This document shows, piece by piece, positions 28,321 through 36,928 of a stretch of DNA of 64,000 nt. Source of the stretch: Vibrio sp. D404a (GTDB lineage: Bacteria > Pseudomonadota > Gammaproteobacteria > Enterobacterales > Vibrionaceae); contig NZ_JAHGAJ010000017.1 of the NCBI RefSeq assembly GCF_030248535.1, forward strand, positions 1-64,000, given 5' to 3'. The notes beneath the pieces are model-generated. The model had not been told where the DNA came from and did no database searches. It worked only from the letters and a program-made list of their open reading frames with translations. Within the stretch, counting starts at the first letter, position 1. Every line of letters starts with the position of its first letter. The position numbers and the translations under genes were made by a program.

Positions 28321-29159
28321 TAGAATAACCATTTAAATATTATTTTAATATCAACCATACAAGTAATTGTTTCGACGAACAACTTTCTTTCTACTGTAAA
28401 ATTATTTTTAAAACAAGCTAATAGCTTTTTTATATTTCTTAGCTTCAAACCCAAAAGAGTCAATATCAGACCACTCAGTGAATAATCTTCCACATTAGCT
28501 TTTATAAAATAATATTGATCTCTAGTATGCTTCCACTTTTGCCCTTTAAAGATATCTGTTGATGGCTCTCGATATACCATCGCTTTGTTATCAAAAAAAA
28601 CGGAAAAATTGGAGTTAATAAGTAAGCGATAATAAAATTCAATTTCAGGAGCATAATTATAATCTAATGTATTGTAAAATAGCCCTTCATTCTTGAATAT
28701 TGTCTGAGATGGTGGTGGGACCTCGATAAGTCGCTTATAGTACTTCAGGTACTCCTTATTAGTGAGGTATCCATCTTTGGAAAAAGTATACTTATCACTC
28801 TTGATGACATACATACCAAGATCTTCAAATTGGTCAACTTTTTCAAAAAAATTCAATAGACAACCTGGGAAAAGATAATCATCACCTTCTAGCACTAAAA
28901 GATATTCACCCGACGCAAATTCGAAGCCATCATTCCAATCGTCAGTTCCGTTCATATCCTTATCGACATAAATGAACTTTATTTTATCATTATTTACTAA
29001 TGCGCTATTTTCCATAACCCTTCGGGAACGCTCATCACCGTTACGCAAAGTAACTATGATTTCGAAAGATCCAACACCTTGGTTTAAGACCGATGTTATT
29101 GCTCTTTCAATGGTCTCAGCTCTTTCATTTGCAGGAATAATGATACTAATAAGACACAT
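28320..29159 (-). CDS. Family 2 glycosyltransferase
   Basis: 279 residues, GT-A fold: ISIIIPANERAETIERAI at the N-terminus, FEIIVTLRNGDE in place of the usual VDDxS strand, and LLVLEGDDYLFP as the metal-binding motif near residue 96. The variant donor-binding strand suggests an unusual donor or acceptor. The DNA is notably AT-rich. It abuts the HAD gene by zero bases and overlaps the methyltransferase by one. Confidence 0.85.
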   Translation of the reverse strand: MCLISIIIPANERAETIERAITSVLNQGVGSFEIIVTLRNGDERSRRVMENSALVNNDKIKFIYVDKDMNGTDDWNDGFEFASGEYLLVLEGDDYLFPGCLLNFFEKVDQFEDLGMYVIKSDKYTFSKDGYLTNKEYLKYYKRLIEVPPPSQTIFKNEGLFYNTLDYNYAPEIEFYYRLLINSNFSVFFDNKAMVYREPSTDIFKGQKWKHTRDQYYFIKANVEDYSLSGLILTLLGLKLRNIKKLLACFKNNFTVERKLFVETITCMVDIKIIFKWLF

Positions 29160-29720
29160 TTATAATTCTTCCTTTAAGGTTATCACTACTTCGTCAATAC
29201 TTTTTACTACACGAATTTTACTACTGGATATTGAAGTGTTAGTAAGTAGTATGCAATTAACATTATTGTTAGCAAATCTTTGAGCATATTTCAATTCATC
29301 ATCAATATGGAAAGCTATCCTCCCATAGTCGTAATCGTATGAATCTTCATTTTTGGGCTTGTGTACTATATGTTCGAATTTGAAGCCTTTTGAATGCAAC
29401 CAATCACACATATTTGATTTCATATTTGGGAAACGGCTATCTTCGATTGGTCTAGAAGTAGATATAATCACTAAATAACCTTTTTCGTAAAGGTAACTAT
29501 TTAGCTTCAACATTTCATCAAATATTTCCAGCTGATACTTATAGCAGCCAAGACGGTATTCGTCTTTTATTTGTGAGTATTGTACTTTAGATAATTTAGA
29601 CTTAGCGCACTCGACAGAATCAAACTTCAAACCTGTTTTTATCGTTAAATAATTAAGCCAACACTTAGGGTAATCTACCAAAATCCCATCTACATCGAAG
29701 CTTATTATATCTTTCTTCAT
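29160..29720 (-). CDS. HAD-superfamily hydrolase-like protein
   Basis: 186 residues with the haloacid-dehalogenase motifs: motif I FDVDGILVD (nucleophile and acid/base Asp), motif II as ISTSRP, a Lys in the HKPKNED region, and motif IV as FHIDDE. The cap is small, so a small phosphorylated substrate is likely. In this nonulosonate block it could dephosphorylate a sugar phosphate, although the NeuB route normally needs no phosphatase. It directly follows the Wzx flippase gene and abuts the next glycosyltransferase gene. Confidence 0.75.
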   Translation of the reverse strand: MKKDIISFDVDGILVDYPKCWLNYLTIKTGLKFDSVECAKSKLSKVQYSQIKDEYRLGCYKYQLEIFDEMLKLNSYLYEKGYLVIISTSRPIEDSRFPNMKSNMCDWLHSKGFKFEHIVHKPKNEDSYDYDYGRIAFHIDDELKYAQRFANNNVNCILLTNTSISSSKIRVVKSIDEVVITLKEEL

Positions 29721-31121
29721 TTACACCCCAGTTAACCTATTAGATAGTTCTTTTGCATAATATTTAGTTAAAAATAGGAGAGCCCCGACAAGTATAACAG
29801 ATAATTTAATGAAAACTTCCATTATAATAGAAAGATCTAACGAAATAACAATAAAAGATAGCAAATTACAAATCACCACAGTCAATCCAAATCTCCACCA
29901 TGGTAAAACCACAAAGTAACCTTTTTTACTTCTATTATATTGAGCGCCAAACAAGACTATTTTTGATACCAAGTTCGATATGGCAGCACCAATTAAACCA
30001 ACAAAGGGAATCAAAAAGAAATTAAAAGATATACTGGATAAAGCACTATAAAAACATGCAACTAGATTATCCTTCGTCAGTTTTTCTTTCAAAAGAAAAA
30101 GAACTGTTGAGATAGACATTAAAGCAGAAAGCAGCATGCTATTCAAAAGAATCAGTACATAAATATAAATATCTGAATATATCTCTGACAATACAATATT
30201 AATAACGTCATCAATAAATAGAGATATTGATAAGAACATAAGTATCATCAAATATATATTTTTCTCTAGCGTGAATGCAATTTTACTTCTGTTACCTAGT
30301 TGGTTTGCCAATTTGTAAAAATATGGGATAAAAACTAACGAAAGAGCACTAGAAAAGACTAAAAGCACAGAAGACATACGGTAAGACATAGCATATAAAC
30401 CGACTTCCTCATTACCAATAAAGTAGTCGATCAACGCCCTATCCGACATATTATTAACCCAAGTCACTAACATCATAGGAATAAATGCACTGGAATACTT
30501 TAAAGAACTCAATATTATAAACTTATCTATTTTTACTCTTTTTTTTGCTTTAGATATAACAATTGGAATATAAACAAGAAATGGCGCTATACATGTCGCA
30601 TACAAATAGCCTTGAACGGACAAGTCTAAAGTTGCCAGAAAGAAGTAAATAAGAACAACCTGAACAACCGTTCTAAATAGTATTGTTGCTACATATTGGT
30701 TTACTTGAGATTTAATATGTAATATTGATAGGTTAATATTGACAACTGCATTAAAATAACAAGCACTCACAATATACACTGAGTAATCACTTGCAAACCC
30801 TATATCAAGGCCTTTCAGAAAAACTGATATAAATATCGAAATTAACGCTCCAAGTAAAATCACCGTAACAAGAAGTGAATCTAAAAGAACATTTTTCTTC
30901 TTTTGTGTTTCTTGTTCAAAATAGAAAACTTGAACTGACTTATCTAGAGAAAACAATATAAAGATGGAAACAAAAAAGTTTACCATCTCTATTTTTGCTA
31001 TTTCACCATAACCCTCAGCAGTAAGGTAATGACTATACAAAGGTAGAAGTAGGAAACCACTAAGCTGGGGGAGCACATTGGCCACCCCATACTTTACCGC
31101 AGATTGAAAAGACTTTGTCAC
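29721..31121 (-). CDS. Wzx-type polysaccharide flippase (block A)
   Basis: 466 residues, almost entirely hydrophobic, with 12 or more predicted helices. It begins KSFQSAVKYGVANVLPQLSG, a common start of the MOP-family lipopolysaccharide flippases. It should move undecaprenyl-diphosphate-linked repeat units across the inner membrane. Codon use is strongly AT-biased, as in many Wzx genes. A second flippase lies at 55470-56924, so the locus has two. It is named by family only, since Wzx proteins diverge fast. Confidence 0.85.
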   Translation of the reverse strand: MTKSFQSAVKYGVANVLPQLSGFLLLPLYSHYLTAEGYGEIAKIEMVNFFVSIFILFSLDKSVQVFYFEQETQKKKNVLLDSLLVTVILLGALISIFISVFLKGLDIGFASDYSVYIVSACYFNAVVNINLSILHIKSQVNQYVATILFRTVVQVVLIYFFLATLDLSVQGYLYATCIAPFLVYIPIVISKAKKRVKIDKFIILSSLKYSSAFIPMMLVTWVNNMSDRALIDYFIGNEEVGLYAMSYRMSSVLLVFSSALSLVFIPYFYKLANQLGNRSKIAFTLEKNIYLMILMFLSISLFIDDVINIVLSEIYSDIYIYVLILLNSMLLSALMSISTVLFLLKEKLTKDNLVACFYSALSSISFNFFLIPFVGLIGAAISNLVSKIVLFGAQYNRSKKGYFVVLPWWRFGLTVVICNLLSFIVISLDLSIIMEVFIKLSVILVGALLFLTKYYAKELSNRLTGV

Positions 31122-31129
31122 GTACGAAC

Positions 31130-32071
31130 CTAGTAATTTGCTATTTTCTTATAAAGTTTTGCGTGAGCTACCTGCTCGGACAAAGGACACAAATATTCAA
31201 CGTCGCCGGATAAAAATGCCTCAACCTGCTTAAATAAACCAGGCTTAAATTCAATATCAATGCTATCATCAATATCAACAAATCTTTGCTCTATACTACC
31301 AACCTCTTGAATTTGAAGCTTTTCCATAGGCCTAAAAATCAATCGGTGTTTACTGGTCAAGACTTCAACACTCCAGCGCCCAGGCCCGCCCCAATTCCCA
31401 CTATAAGAAAATAGAGCACCACTATTACTCACTCCAGCACCAGCGTAAACATACGACCTTTCATGCCATTCAGACGAGCCTGTGGTAAATGATGCTAACT
31501 GGCTCGGTGCACCACCAAGATGGAATGCTAGATCCACAACATGAGTAGTATTAGCAAAGAACCAGTTATCTTTTACTGACTCATCTTTTTGAACATCTTT
31601 AATTACATGTCCCCATTCCGTTAACTCAAAGTGAAAATTTACTACCTGACCGTCTTCTCTGATTATTTCTCGAGCTTTAGCTACTGATGCATAAAAGCGT
31701 CGATTGTAGGCTATATAGATATTAGAATAGAATGTTTCCATCTTATTCAGTAACGTTTCTAATTGCTCCACATCAATCGCTCCTGGCTTCTCTACAAGTA
31801 GGTCTTTAACACCAACTGATATAAGGTGGGAGCTAACAGAAGCAAGAGTTTCAACTCCGGTAGCAACAATTGCTTTGGTAATAGAGCGACTCTCTATAAA
31901 ATCACAGTCAATACCTTCAACGCCACCTAAGAGTGGTTTAATACCTGTAAGCTCTTCAAATTTTTCCGCATTCGTTTTCCCACGACCAACGACCATAAAA
32001 TCAAGGTTTTGCTTCTTCAAAACCTTAGCGTAGTCAATCGCCATATTGCTAGTACCGACTAGTATTATCAT
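31130..32071 (-). CDS. Gfo/Idh/MocA-family oxidoreductase
   Basis: 313 residues: a short N-terminal Rossmann part, the family's EKPG motif (Lys at about residue 94, which places NAD and the substrate), a YNRRF segment, and HVVDLAFHLGG, which holds the usual active-site Asp and His. Such enzymes oxidise or epimerise sugars or sugar nucleotides using NAD(P). It sits with a second family member and neuC, neuB and neuA, so a modification of the nonulosonic acid or its precursor is plausible. The substrate is unknown. Confidence 0.8.
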   Translation of the reverse strand: MIILVGTSNMAIDYAKVLKKQNLDFMVVGRGKTNAEKFEELTGIKPLLGGVEGIDCDFIESRSITKAIVATGVETLASVSSHLISVGVKDLLVEKPGAIDVEQLETLLNKMETFYSNIYIAYNRRFYASVAKAREIIREDGQVVNFHFELTEWGHVIKDVQKDESVKDNWFFANTTHVVDLAFHLGGAPSQLASFTTGSSEWHERSYVYAGAGVSNSGALFSYSGNWGGPGRWSVEVLTSKHRLIFRPMEKLQIQEVGSIEQRFVDIDDSIDIEFKPGLFKQVEAFLSGDVEYLCPLSEQVAHAKLYKKIANY

Positions 32072-32092
32072 TTTTACATTCTCATTCTTAAA

Positions 32093-33064
32093 CTAGGTAA
32101 TTGGAGCGATGTCAGTTTGAATTGCAAGCTCATGACTCAATAAAGGGAAAATAGAGTTGAGTAATAATTGATGATGTTTTTTTGATTCTAAATAAGGAGT
32201 CAACTGACATTTATCGCTAAGTACTTTTTGAATAAATAAATGCGTTAACCCACTTTGAAATGGCGTTGAGATAGAAAGCTGTTGCGTGGCTTGCGTGTGC
32301 TTATTCATCACAGTCATTGTGCCAGCAATTTCGTTTATTACTATAGACTCGTCAATTGTATCAAGTACAATTTCAAAACTCACACCATCACTGCCACCAT
32401 CTTCACACTCAAGCACTAATGCACTGTGGTAATTTTCAGCATTCGCATTGAAAATACCGATGACTTCTTTATACCCTGCTCGTTTACTATCGACTACATA
32501 GGAGCCATCAAGGAAGCTTGCTGAAAATAGTAGCTCAGACTCGTTTAGGTAATGCCACAAATCTATGTAATGGACGGCATTACAAGCAAGTCCCCACCCT
32601 TGGCCTGTCACCTTTATATCTACACGTTTGCCTGATAAACGAACCTTTAAATCTTGGTAAAGAGTATACATTCTCCTTGGGCAGTTGACCCAAGCCTTGG
32701 TATTATACTGTTCCAACATATGTGATGCTGACTCCAATTCACTCAGAGTCTGAAACAGTACTTTTTCCAACAGCATGTACTTCACATCATTGCTCTCAAG
32801 AATATCCTTCATCAATTGATAACGGATTGCAGAGTTTGTTGCAATAATACAAACATCGACTGAGAGGGCCTTAGGCAATTCATCGGTGAATGTCACCTTA
32901 GGGGAGCTTTCTATTGCCACTTGTTGGTAACGCTCTCTCGCGACTTCCAATGAATTCGTACTAACATCATATACCCACACCTCGAAAGTGACGTCGAGAT
33001 GACTCAATGCTTGTAAATGACGACTGCCCAGTTGGCCAGCACCTGCGATGAGTACTGTTTTCAT
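32093..33064 (-). CDS. Second Gfo/Idh/MocA-like oxidoreductase, EKV variant
   Basis: 323 residues. The N-terminus has a clean dinucleotide site (VLIAGAGQLGSRHLQALS). The position of the family's Glu-Lys-Pro reads LLEKVLF, so the proline is replaced by valine, and the later active-site region has AVHYIDLWHYL. These differences suggest an altered pocket or a changed reaction. It follows neuC after one base and is probably translated from the same transcript. It is a diverged partner of the gene at 31130. Confidence 0.72.
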   Translation of the reverse strand: MKTVLIAGAGQLGSRHLQALSHLDVTFEVWVYDVSTNSLEVARERYQQVAIESSPKVTFTDELPKALSVDVCIIATNSAIRYQLMKDILESNDVKYMLLEKVLFQTLSELESASHMLEQYNTKAWVNCPRRMYTLYQDLKVRLSGKRVDIKVTGQGWGLACNAVHYIDLWHYLNESELLFSASFLDGSYVVDSKRAGYKEVIGIFNANAENYHSALVLECEDGGSDGVSFEIVLDTIDESIVINEIAGTMTVMNKHTQATQQLSISTPFQSGLTHLFIQKVLSDKCQLTPYLESKKHHQLLLNSIFPLLSHELAIQTDIAPIT

Positions 33065-33065
33065 G

Positions 33066-34202
33066 TTATTCCTTTTCTATTGAAATATCTGAGAACAGCT
33101 TCTGCTTCGAAGTGTTCCAAATGTCAGAAGAGCTGAGAATATCGTAGAATTTAGTGTCACTATTTCCACAACCAAACTCTTCATGCTTATCGTAAGTTTT
33201 ACCCTCTATAACTTGTATAGTTTCAAGGATGATGTCTCTGCGTTCCGGACAATTAACTATCGATTTTGCTGTCGCTCGATTATTTTGTCTTGAGCCGAGG
33301 TTAATCGAGGGAATGCCGTAGAAAGGAACTTCTCGGACCCCCGCACTCGAATTACCAATCATAAATTGGCTATTCTTGAGAAGTGTCAAAAAATATTCAA
33401 ACCTCAGGCTTGGAAAGACTCTAAACCTATCATGTCCGTTAAGCCTATCCAATTCATCGATGATAATATCGGAGCCGCTATCATTATTAGGGTAAACTAC
33501 AATGTAGTTATAAGTTGAGCTCAACAAGGCATCAACGGTTTCTTTTATGTGCTCACGAATCTTATCGATTTCAGTCGTAACTGGGTGGTACATGAAGACC
33601 GCATATTCCTCGAAAGGGATATCGTAACGGTTACGCGCCTTATCCAGCGAAGGCAACTCATCAGATACCATGATATCTAAATCTGGAGAGCCAATATTGA
33701 AGATTGTCGACTCTAATTCCCCCAACTGTATCAGTCGACTACCCGCGCGCTCATTGCTTACAAAATGAAGATGTGACATTTTTGTCACAGCATGCCGAAT
33801 CAACTCATCTATCGTACCAGAGACTTCTCCGCCTTCGATATGTGAGACAAGAATATTATTGAGAGAGCCGACGATAGCACCTGCGAGCGCCTCTACGCGA
33901 TCACCATGAATAACAATCATGTCTGGCTCGATCTCACGGGCATAATCCGACAGACCAGAGATCGTCTTCGCCAACACACTATCCATAGAATCAGAACGGT
34001 TCTGATTAAAGAAGTTATGGGTATTTTCAAAACCACACTTCTCTACTTCTTTACCCGTAAAACCATACTTTTTGAGTAGATGCATGCCTGTCACAAATAC
34101 ATAAGCTTCAAACTGATCCGAATTTTCTATTTTCAACATGAGGCTCTTTAGCTTACCAAAATCTGCTCGAGTGCCTGTCAGAAATAGTATTTTCTTCACC
34201 AT
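33066..34202 (-). CDS. neuC: UDP-N-acetylglucosamine 2-epimerase (hydrolysing)
   Basis: 378 residues of the NeuC/LegG family. These enzymes hydrolyse a UDP-HexNAc and epimerise C2, giving N-acetylmannosamine or its 2,4-diacetamido-6-deoxy analogue. GTRADFGKLKSL is the family start and IHGDRVEALAGAI is the UDP-site helix. SHIEGGEVSGTIDELIRH and FMIGNSSAGVREVPFYG are conserved active-site stretches. No LegB or LegC genes are nearby, which favours UDP-GlcNAc as substrate and so a Neu5Ac route. It lies nine bases after neuB. Confidence 0.9.
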   Translation of the reverse strand: MVKKILFLTGTRADFGKLKSLMLKIENSDQFEAYVFVTGMHLLKKYGFTGKEVEKCGFENTHNFFNQNRSDSMDSVLAKTISGLSDYAREIEPDMIVIHGDRVEALAGAIVGSLNNILVSHIEGGEVSGTIDELIRHAVTKMSHLHFVSNERAGSRLIQLGELESTIFNIGSPDLDIMVSDELPSLDKARNRYDIPFEEYAVFMYHPVTTEIDKIREHIKETVDALLSSTYNYIVVYPNNDSGSDIIIDELDRLNGHDRFRVFPSLRFEYFLTLLKNSQFMIGNSSAGVREVPFYGIPSINLGSRQNNRATAKSIVNCPERRDIILETIQVIEGKTYDKHEEFGCGNSDTKFYDILSSSDIWNTSKQKLFSDISIEKE

Positions 34203-34211
34203 GTGATACCT

Positions 34212-35255
34212 CTATAAAAACTCTTTCTTAATTTGAGTATCTGCTTTAATAAACGTGCTTGCTTTTCTTCCCAATAGGCGTTCGTAATCTTCGGCTAAAA
34301 AGTCACCTGTGCCAGGTCTTTTCACCCATAGGTTATCCGTCGTAAGCTCTTCGCCCTCATTAATATCTTTTATACTAACTACGCTAGCATAGGCAAAATC
34401 AATCGTTACTTGTTCTTCTTTTGCGGCTTCTTTCTTACCACCTCGCATCGTCGCCATTCGCGCTGACATAGCGATAAGCTCTGCACACTCTTCAGCATCC
34501 ATAGAGCAACAAATATCAGGCCCAGGTCTCTCTTTCGAATCAGTAAAGTGACGCTCTAATACTGAAGCACCCGCGGCAACCGCACCTAGACAAGCTAAGT
34601 TATCAATACTGTGATCTGAAAGCCCTACGACTGCGTCAGGGAAAGCTTCTTGAAGCTGTATCATTGCACCAATTCGGATTAAGTGGTCAGGTGTTGGATA
34701 TAGGTTTGTGGTATGCAATAAGCAAAATTCTGTTTCATGCTTTCTAAATATATTTACGGCTTTTTCAATTGAAGCGATATCATTCATACCGGTGCTAAGA
34801 ATAACTGGCTTGCCAAAACTTGCGATAAGCTCAAGTAACGGGTAATTATTGCACTCTCCAGAACCAATCTTATATGCCGGAACATTCATCCTTTCTAAGC
34901 GAAGTGCCGCAGCACGAGAAAATGGTGTACTAATAAAGATAGCGCCTTTAGATTCTACATAGTCTTTAAGTGCTGTTTCATCTTCTTCGTTCAGAGCACA
35001 TCGCTCCATTATTTCATAAATCGAAACATCAGCATTGCCAGGAACCACACTTTTTGCTTCTGCACTCATTTCATCTTCAACAACATGGGTTTGGTGCTTA
35101 ATGATCTCAGCTCCCCCATCTAGGGCTGCATCAACCATCTGCTTAGCAACTTCAAGAGAGCCTTCATGATTAATACCGATCTCAGCGATCACCAACGGGG
35201 CAAAATCAAGACCAACTTTTCGACCTGATATTTCAAAAACTGGGTTACTCATCAT
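34212..35255 (-). CDS. neuB: N-acetylneuraminate (nonulosonate) synthase
   Basis: Condenses phosphoenolpyruvate with ManNAc (or an analogue) to make the nine-carbon acid. 347 residues: an N-terminal TIM barrel ([52 protein letters not shown]) and a C-terminal antifreeze-like SAF domain ([10 protein letters not shown]). The length and the [11 protein letters not shown] segment resemble E. coli NeuB more than the Leg-type synthases, by memory only. It overlaps neuA by 11 bases and precedes neuC. Confidence 0.93.
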   Translation of the reverse strand: MMSNPVFEISGRKVGLDFAPLVIAEIGINHEGSLEVAKQMVDAALDGGAEIIKHQTHVVEDEMSAEAKSVVPGNADVSIYEIMERCALNEEDETALKDYVESKGAIFISTPFSRAAALRLERMNVPAYKIGSGECNNYPLLELIASFGKPVILSTGMNDIASIEKAVNIFRKHETEFCLLHTTNLYPTPDHLIRIGAMIQLQEAFPDAVVGLSDHSIDNLACLGAVAAGASVLERHFTDSKERPGPDICCSMDAEECAELIAMSARMATMRGGKKEAAKEEQVTIDFAYASVVSIKDINEGEELTTDNLWVKRPGTGDFLAEDYERLLGRKASTFIKADTQIKKEFL

Positions 35256-35931
35256 TACTCTCCATAATTCTTTCTATATTTAGTAAATCTTCTAGCCTAT
35301 CAATATCCGCTGACTCTTTTTCAGACATTTCATACGGGAAAACGCCATCCCTAGGAATTCCATTACACAATTTAAAACTGTGTGCAGAGAAAATATAGAT
35401 AGCGCCATTCGGTTGATAAGATTTGGGTAAGTCTTGGCGTCTAGTATAAGGAGCGGAAGCTCCATAAAGCCCACTAATAGTACCGTTTTCATTCAATTTA
35501 TAGGCTTTAGCTGGACTATGACTCGGCTCAAAAACGCTAATAGTGCAACTAGCTTTACACTTTCCGTGAAGGGTCAATGCTTCTGAAATATGTGTACTGT
35601 TACGAAGCGGCGATGTAGGTTGCAACAGCACAATATTCAAAAACGTCTCCAATTTTTGGAGCTCCTGAATTGCGTGGTCGATAACCGCTTCACTCGTGGC
35701 CTCATCACTAGCTAGGTGCATTGGACGGCATATGACTTTTGCACCGTACTTTCTACTGACGTCTTTAATCTCTGGATCTTCTGTAGTAACAAATACTTGA
35801 TCTATTTCCGAACATTGCAATGCTGCTTCGATTGTCCAAGCAATCACGGGTTTACCATTGAGAGGAAGAATGTTTTTTCTAGGTAGCCCTTTGGACCCGC
35901 CTCTAGCGGTGATCAATGCAAAGTTTGACAT
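35245..35931 (-). CDS. neuA: CMP-nonulosonate cytidylyltransferase
   Basis: Activates the nonulosonic acid with CTP to give the CMP-sugar donor. The 228-residue protein has the signature [18 protein letters not shown] for CTP binding, LQPTSPLRN, and IDRLEDLL near the C-terminus for metal binding. I chose the ATG at 35931 because AAGGA lies six bases upstream; a GTG six bases earlier is an alternative. It is the first gene of the leftward block A. Confidence 0.92.
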   Translation of the reverse strand: MSNFALITARGGSKGLPRKNILPLNGKPVIAWTIEAALQCSEIDQVFVTTEDPEIKDVSRKYGAKVICRPMHLASDEATSEAVIDHAIQELQKLETFLNIVLLQPTSPLRNSTHISEALTLHGKCKASCTISVFEPSHSPAKAYKLNENGTISGLYGASAPYTRRQDLPKSYQPNGAIYIFSAHSFKLCNGIPRDGVFPYEMSEKESADIDRLEDLLNIERIMESNDE

Positions 35932-35937
35932 CCGCAC

Positions 35938-36365
35938 TCCTTGTTACCGTTAAGCTCTTAACTCGAAAGTCTCAGAATTAGTTACTAATATTCGATTCGA
36001 CATATTGGTATGTAACCTCTAAGTACTCGCTTTTAGGTGATAGTAATTGCCTTGCTCTACAATCTAGAAAGCAAGTAAATCCCTACTTCTAGGCTGATAA
36101 TGAGAGCAAAATTTTACCTGAATTACCTAAACCTCACCAGTAATTTGGGACATCTCACCCAGAAAGCTGAGCTTCCTTATAGGGCGCTCTTCAAGGTCAC
36201 TAATAGTTAATCAAAATACTCGAATACTATAACCATTCAATGCTCATATCATTTTATGCCAATTACTTTATGTAGGATCAGCCTCTTAGCAGTAAAGAGA
36301 ATCAGTGCTAGAATGGTCTCTTTATACAATGCAGCAAGCTATCACTCAATTTTAACGAGTAACTA
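35938..36365. promoter_or_regulatory. Divergent promoter region between blocks A and B
   Basis: About 430 bp separate neuA (leftward) from the sugar transferase (rightward), with no supported gene. It should hold both start signals. Only the rightward one is readable as a motif. No JUMPstart or ops element was found. Confidence 0.6.
36286..36314 (+). promoter_or_regulatory. Candidate promoter of block B
   Basis: TTAGCA and TAGAAT are 17 bases apart, and TGC directly before the second gives an extended -10. It lies about 50 bases before the ATG of the sugar transferase gene. Confidence 0.5.
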
Positions 36366-36914
36366 ATGATACGTATTTTAGACTTTTTAGCCGCTTTCTT
36401 TGGCTTGTTAACGTTATGGCCAGTATTGCTTATCGTTACGATTGTTGGTTTTTTCGACACCGGTTCTCCTATTTTTATTCAAGAGCGTGTAGGACGAAAG
36501 AAAAAACCCTTCAACCTTATTAAGTTTCGAACAATGTCTGTTGACACTCAATCTGTTGCTAGTCACTTAGCAAATACTGCTTCCATCACAAGATTGGGGC
36601 ACTTTTTGCGTAAAACTAAGATTGATGAATTACCACAGCTCATAAATGTACTCAAAGGCGAAATGAGTTTAGTTGGCCCTCGACCAAACTTATTTAATCA
36701 AAAAGAATTAATTAGAGAACGTGATGCCTTAGGCATTTACAATGTGCTTCCAGGAATCACCGGTTTAGCGCAAATTCAGAGTATTGATATGTCAACACCG
36801 GCTCTCCTTGCTAAAACAGATAAAAAAATGATTGACACACTCACTCTCATCCACTATTTCAGATATATTTTGCTTACTGCAAAGGGCAGTGGTAAAGGTG
36901 ATGCTGTAAAGTAA
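36366..36914 (+). CDS. Initiating sugar-phosphate transferase (PglC/WcaJ-core type)
   Basis: 182 residues: one N-terminal membrane re-entrant helix (about residues 3-28) and the catalytic core of the bacterial sugar transferase family. Visible signatures are [21 protein letters not shown], then [20 protein letters not shown] and PRP. The Asp-Glu pair in KIDELPQ is the catalytic dyad. It transfers a phospho-sugar, often a diNAcBac or FucNAc/QuiNAc type, from a UDP donor to undecaprenyl phosphate. It is the first gene of the rightward block and is followed by the WbpM-type gene after 14 bases, which may make its substrate. Confidence 0.9.
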   Translation: MIRILDFLAAFFGLLTLWPVLLIVTIVGFFDTGSPIFIQERVGRKKKPFNLIKFRTMSVDTQSVASHLANTASITRLGHFLRKTKIDELPQLINVLKGEMSLVGPRPNLFNQKELIRERDALGIYNVLPGITGLAQIQSIDMSTPALLAKTDKKMIDTLTLIHYFRYILLTAKGSGKGDAVK

Positions 36915-36928
36915 ACGAGAGAACAACC

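Noticed and set aside
35938..36365. JUMPstart/ops element for RfaH at the start of the polysaccharide operons.
   Set aside because: No GGCGGTAGCGTG-like sequence was seen here or at 22173-22670; the block D promoter is outside the window.
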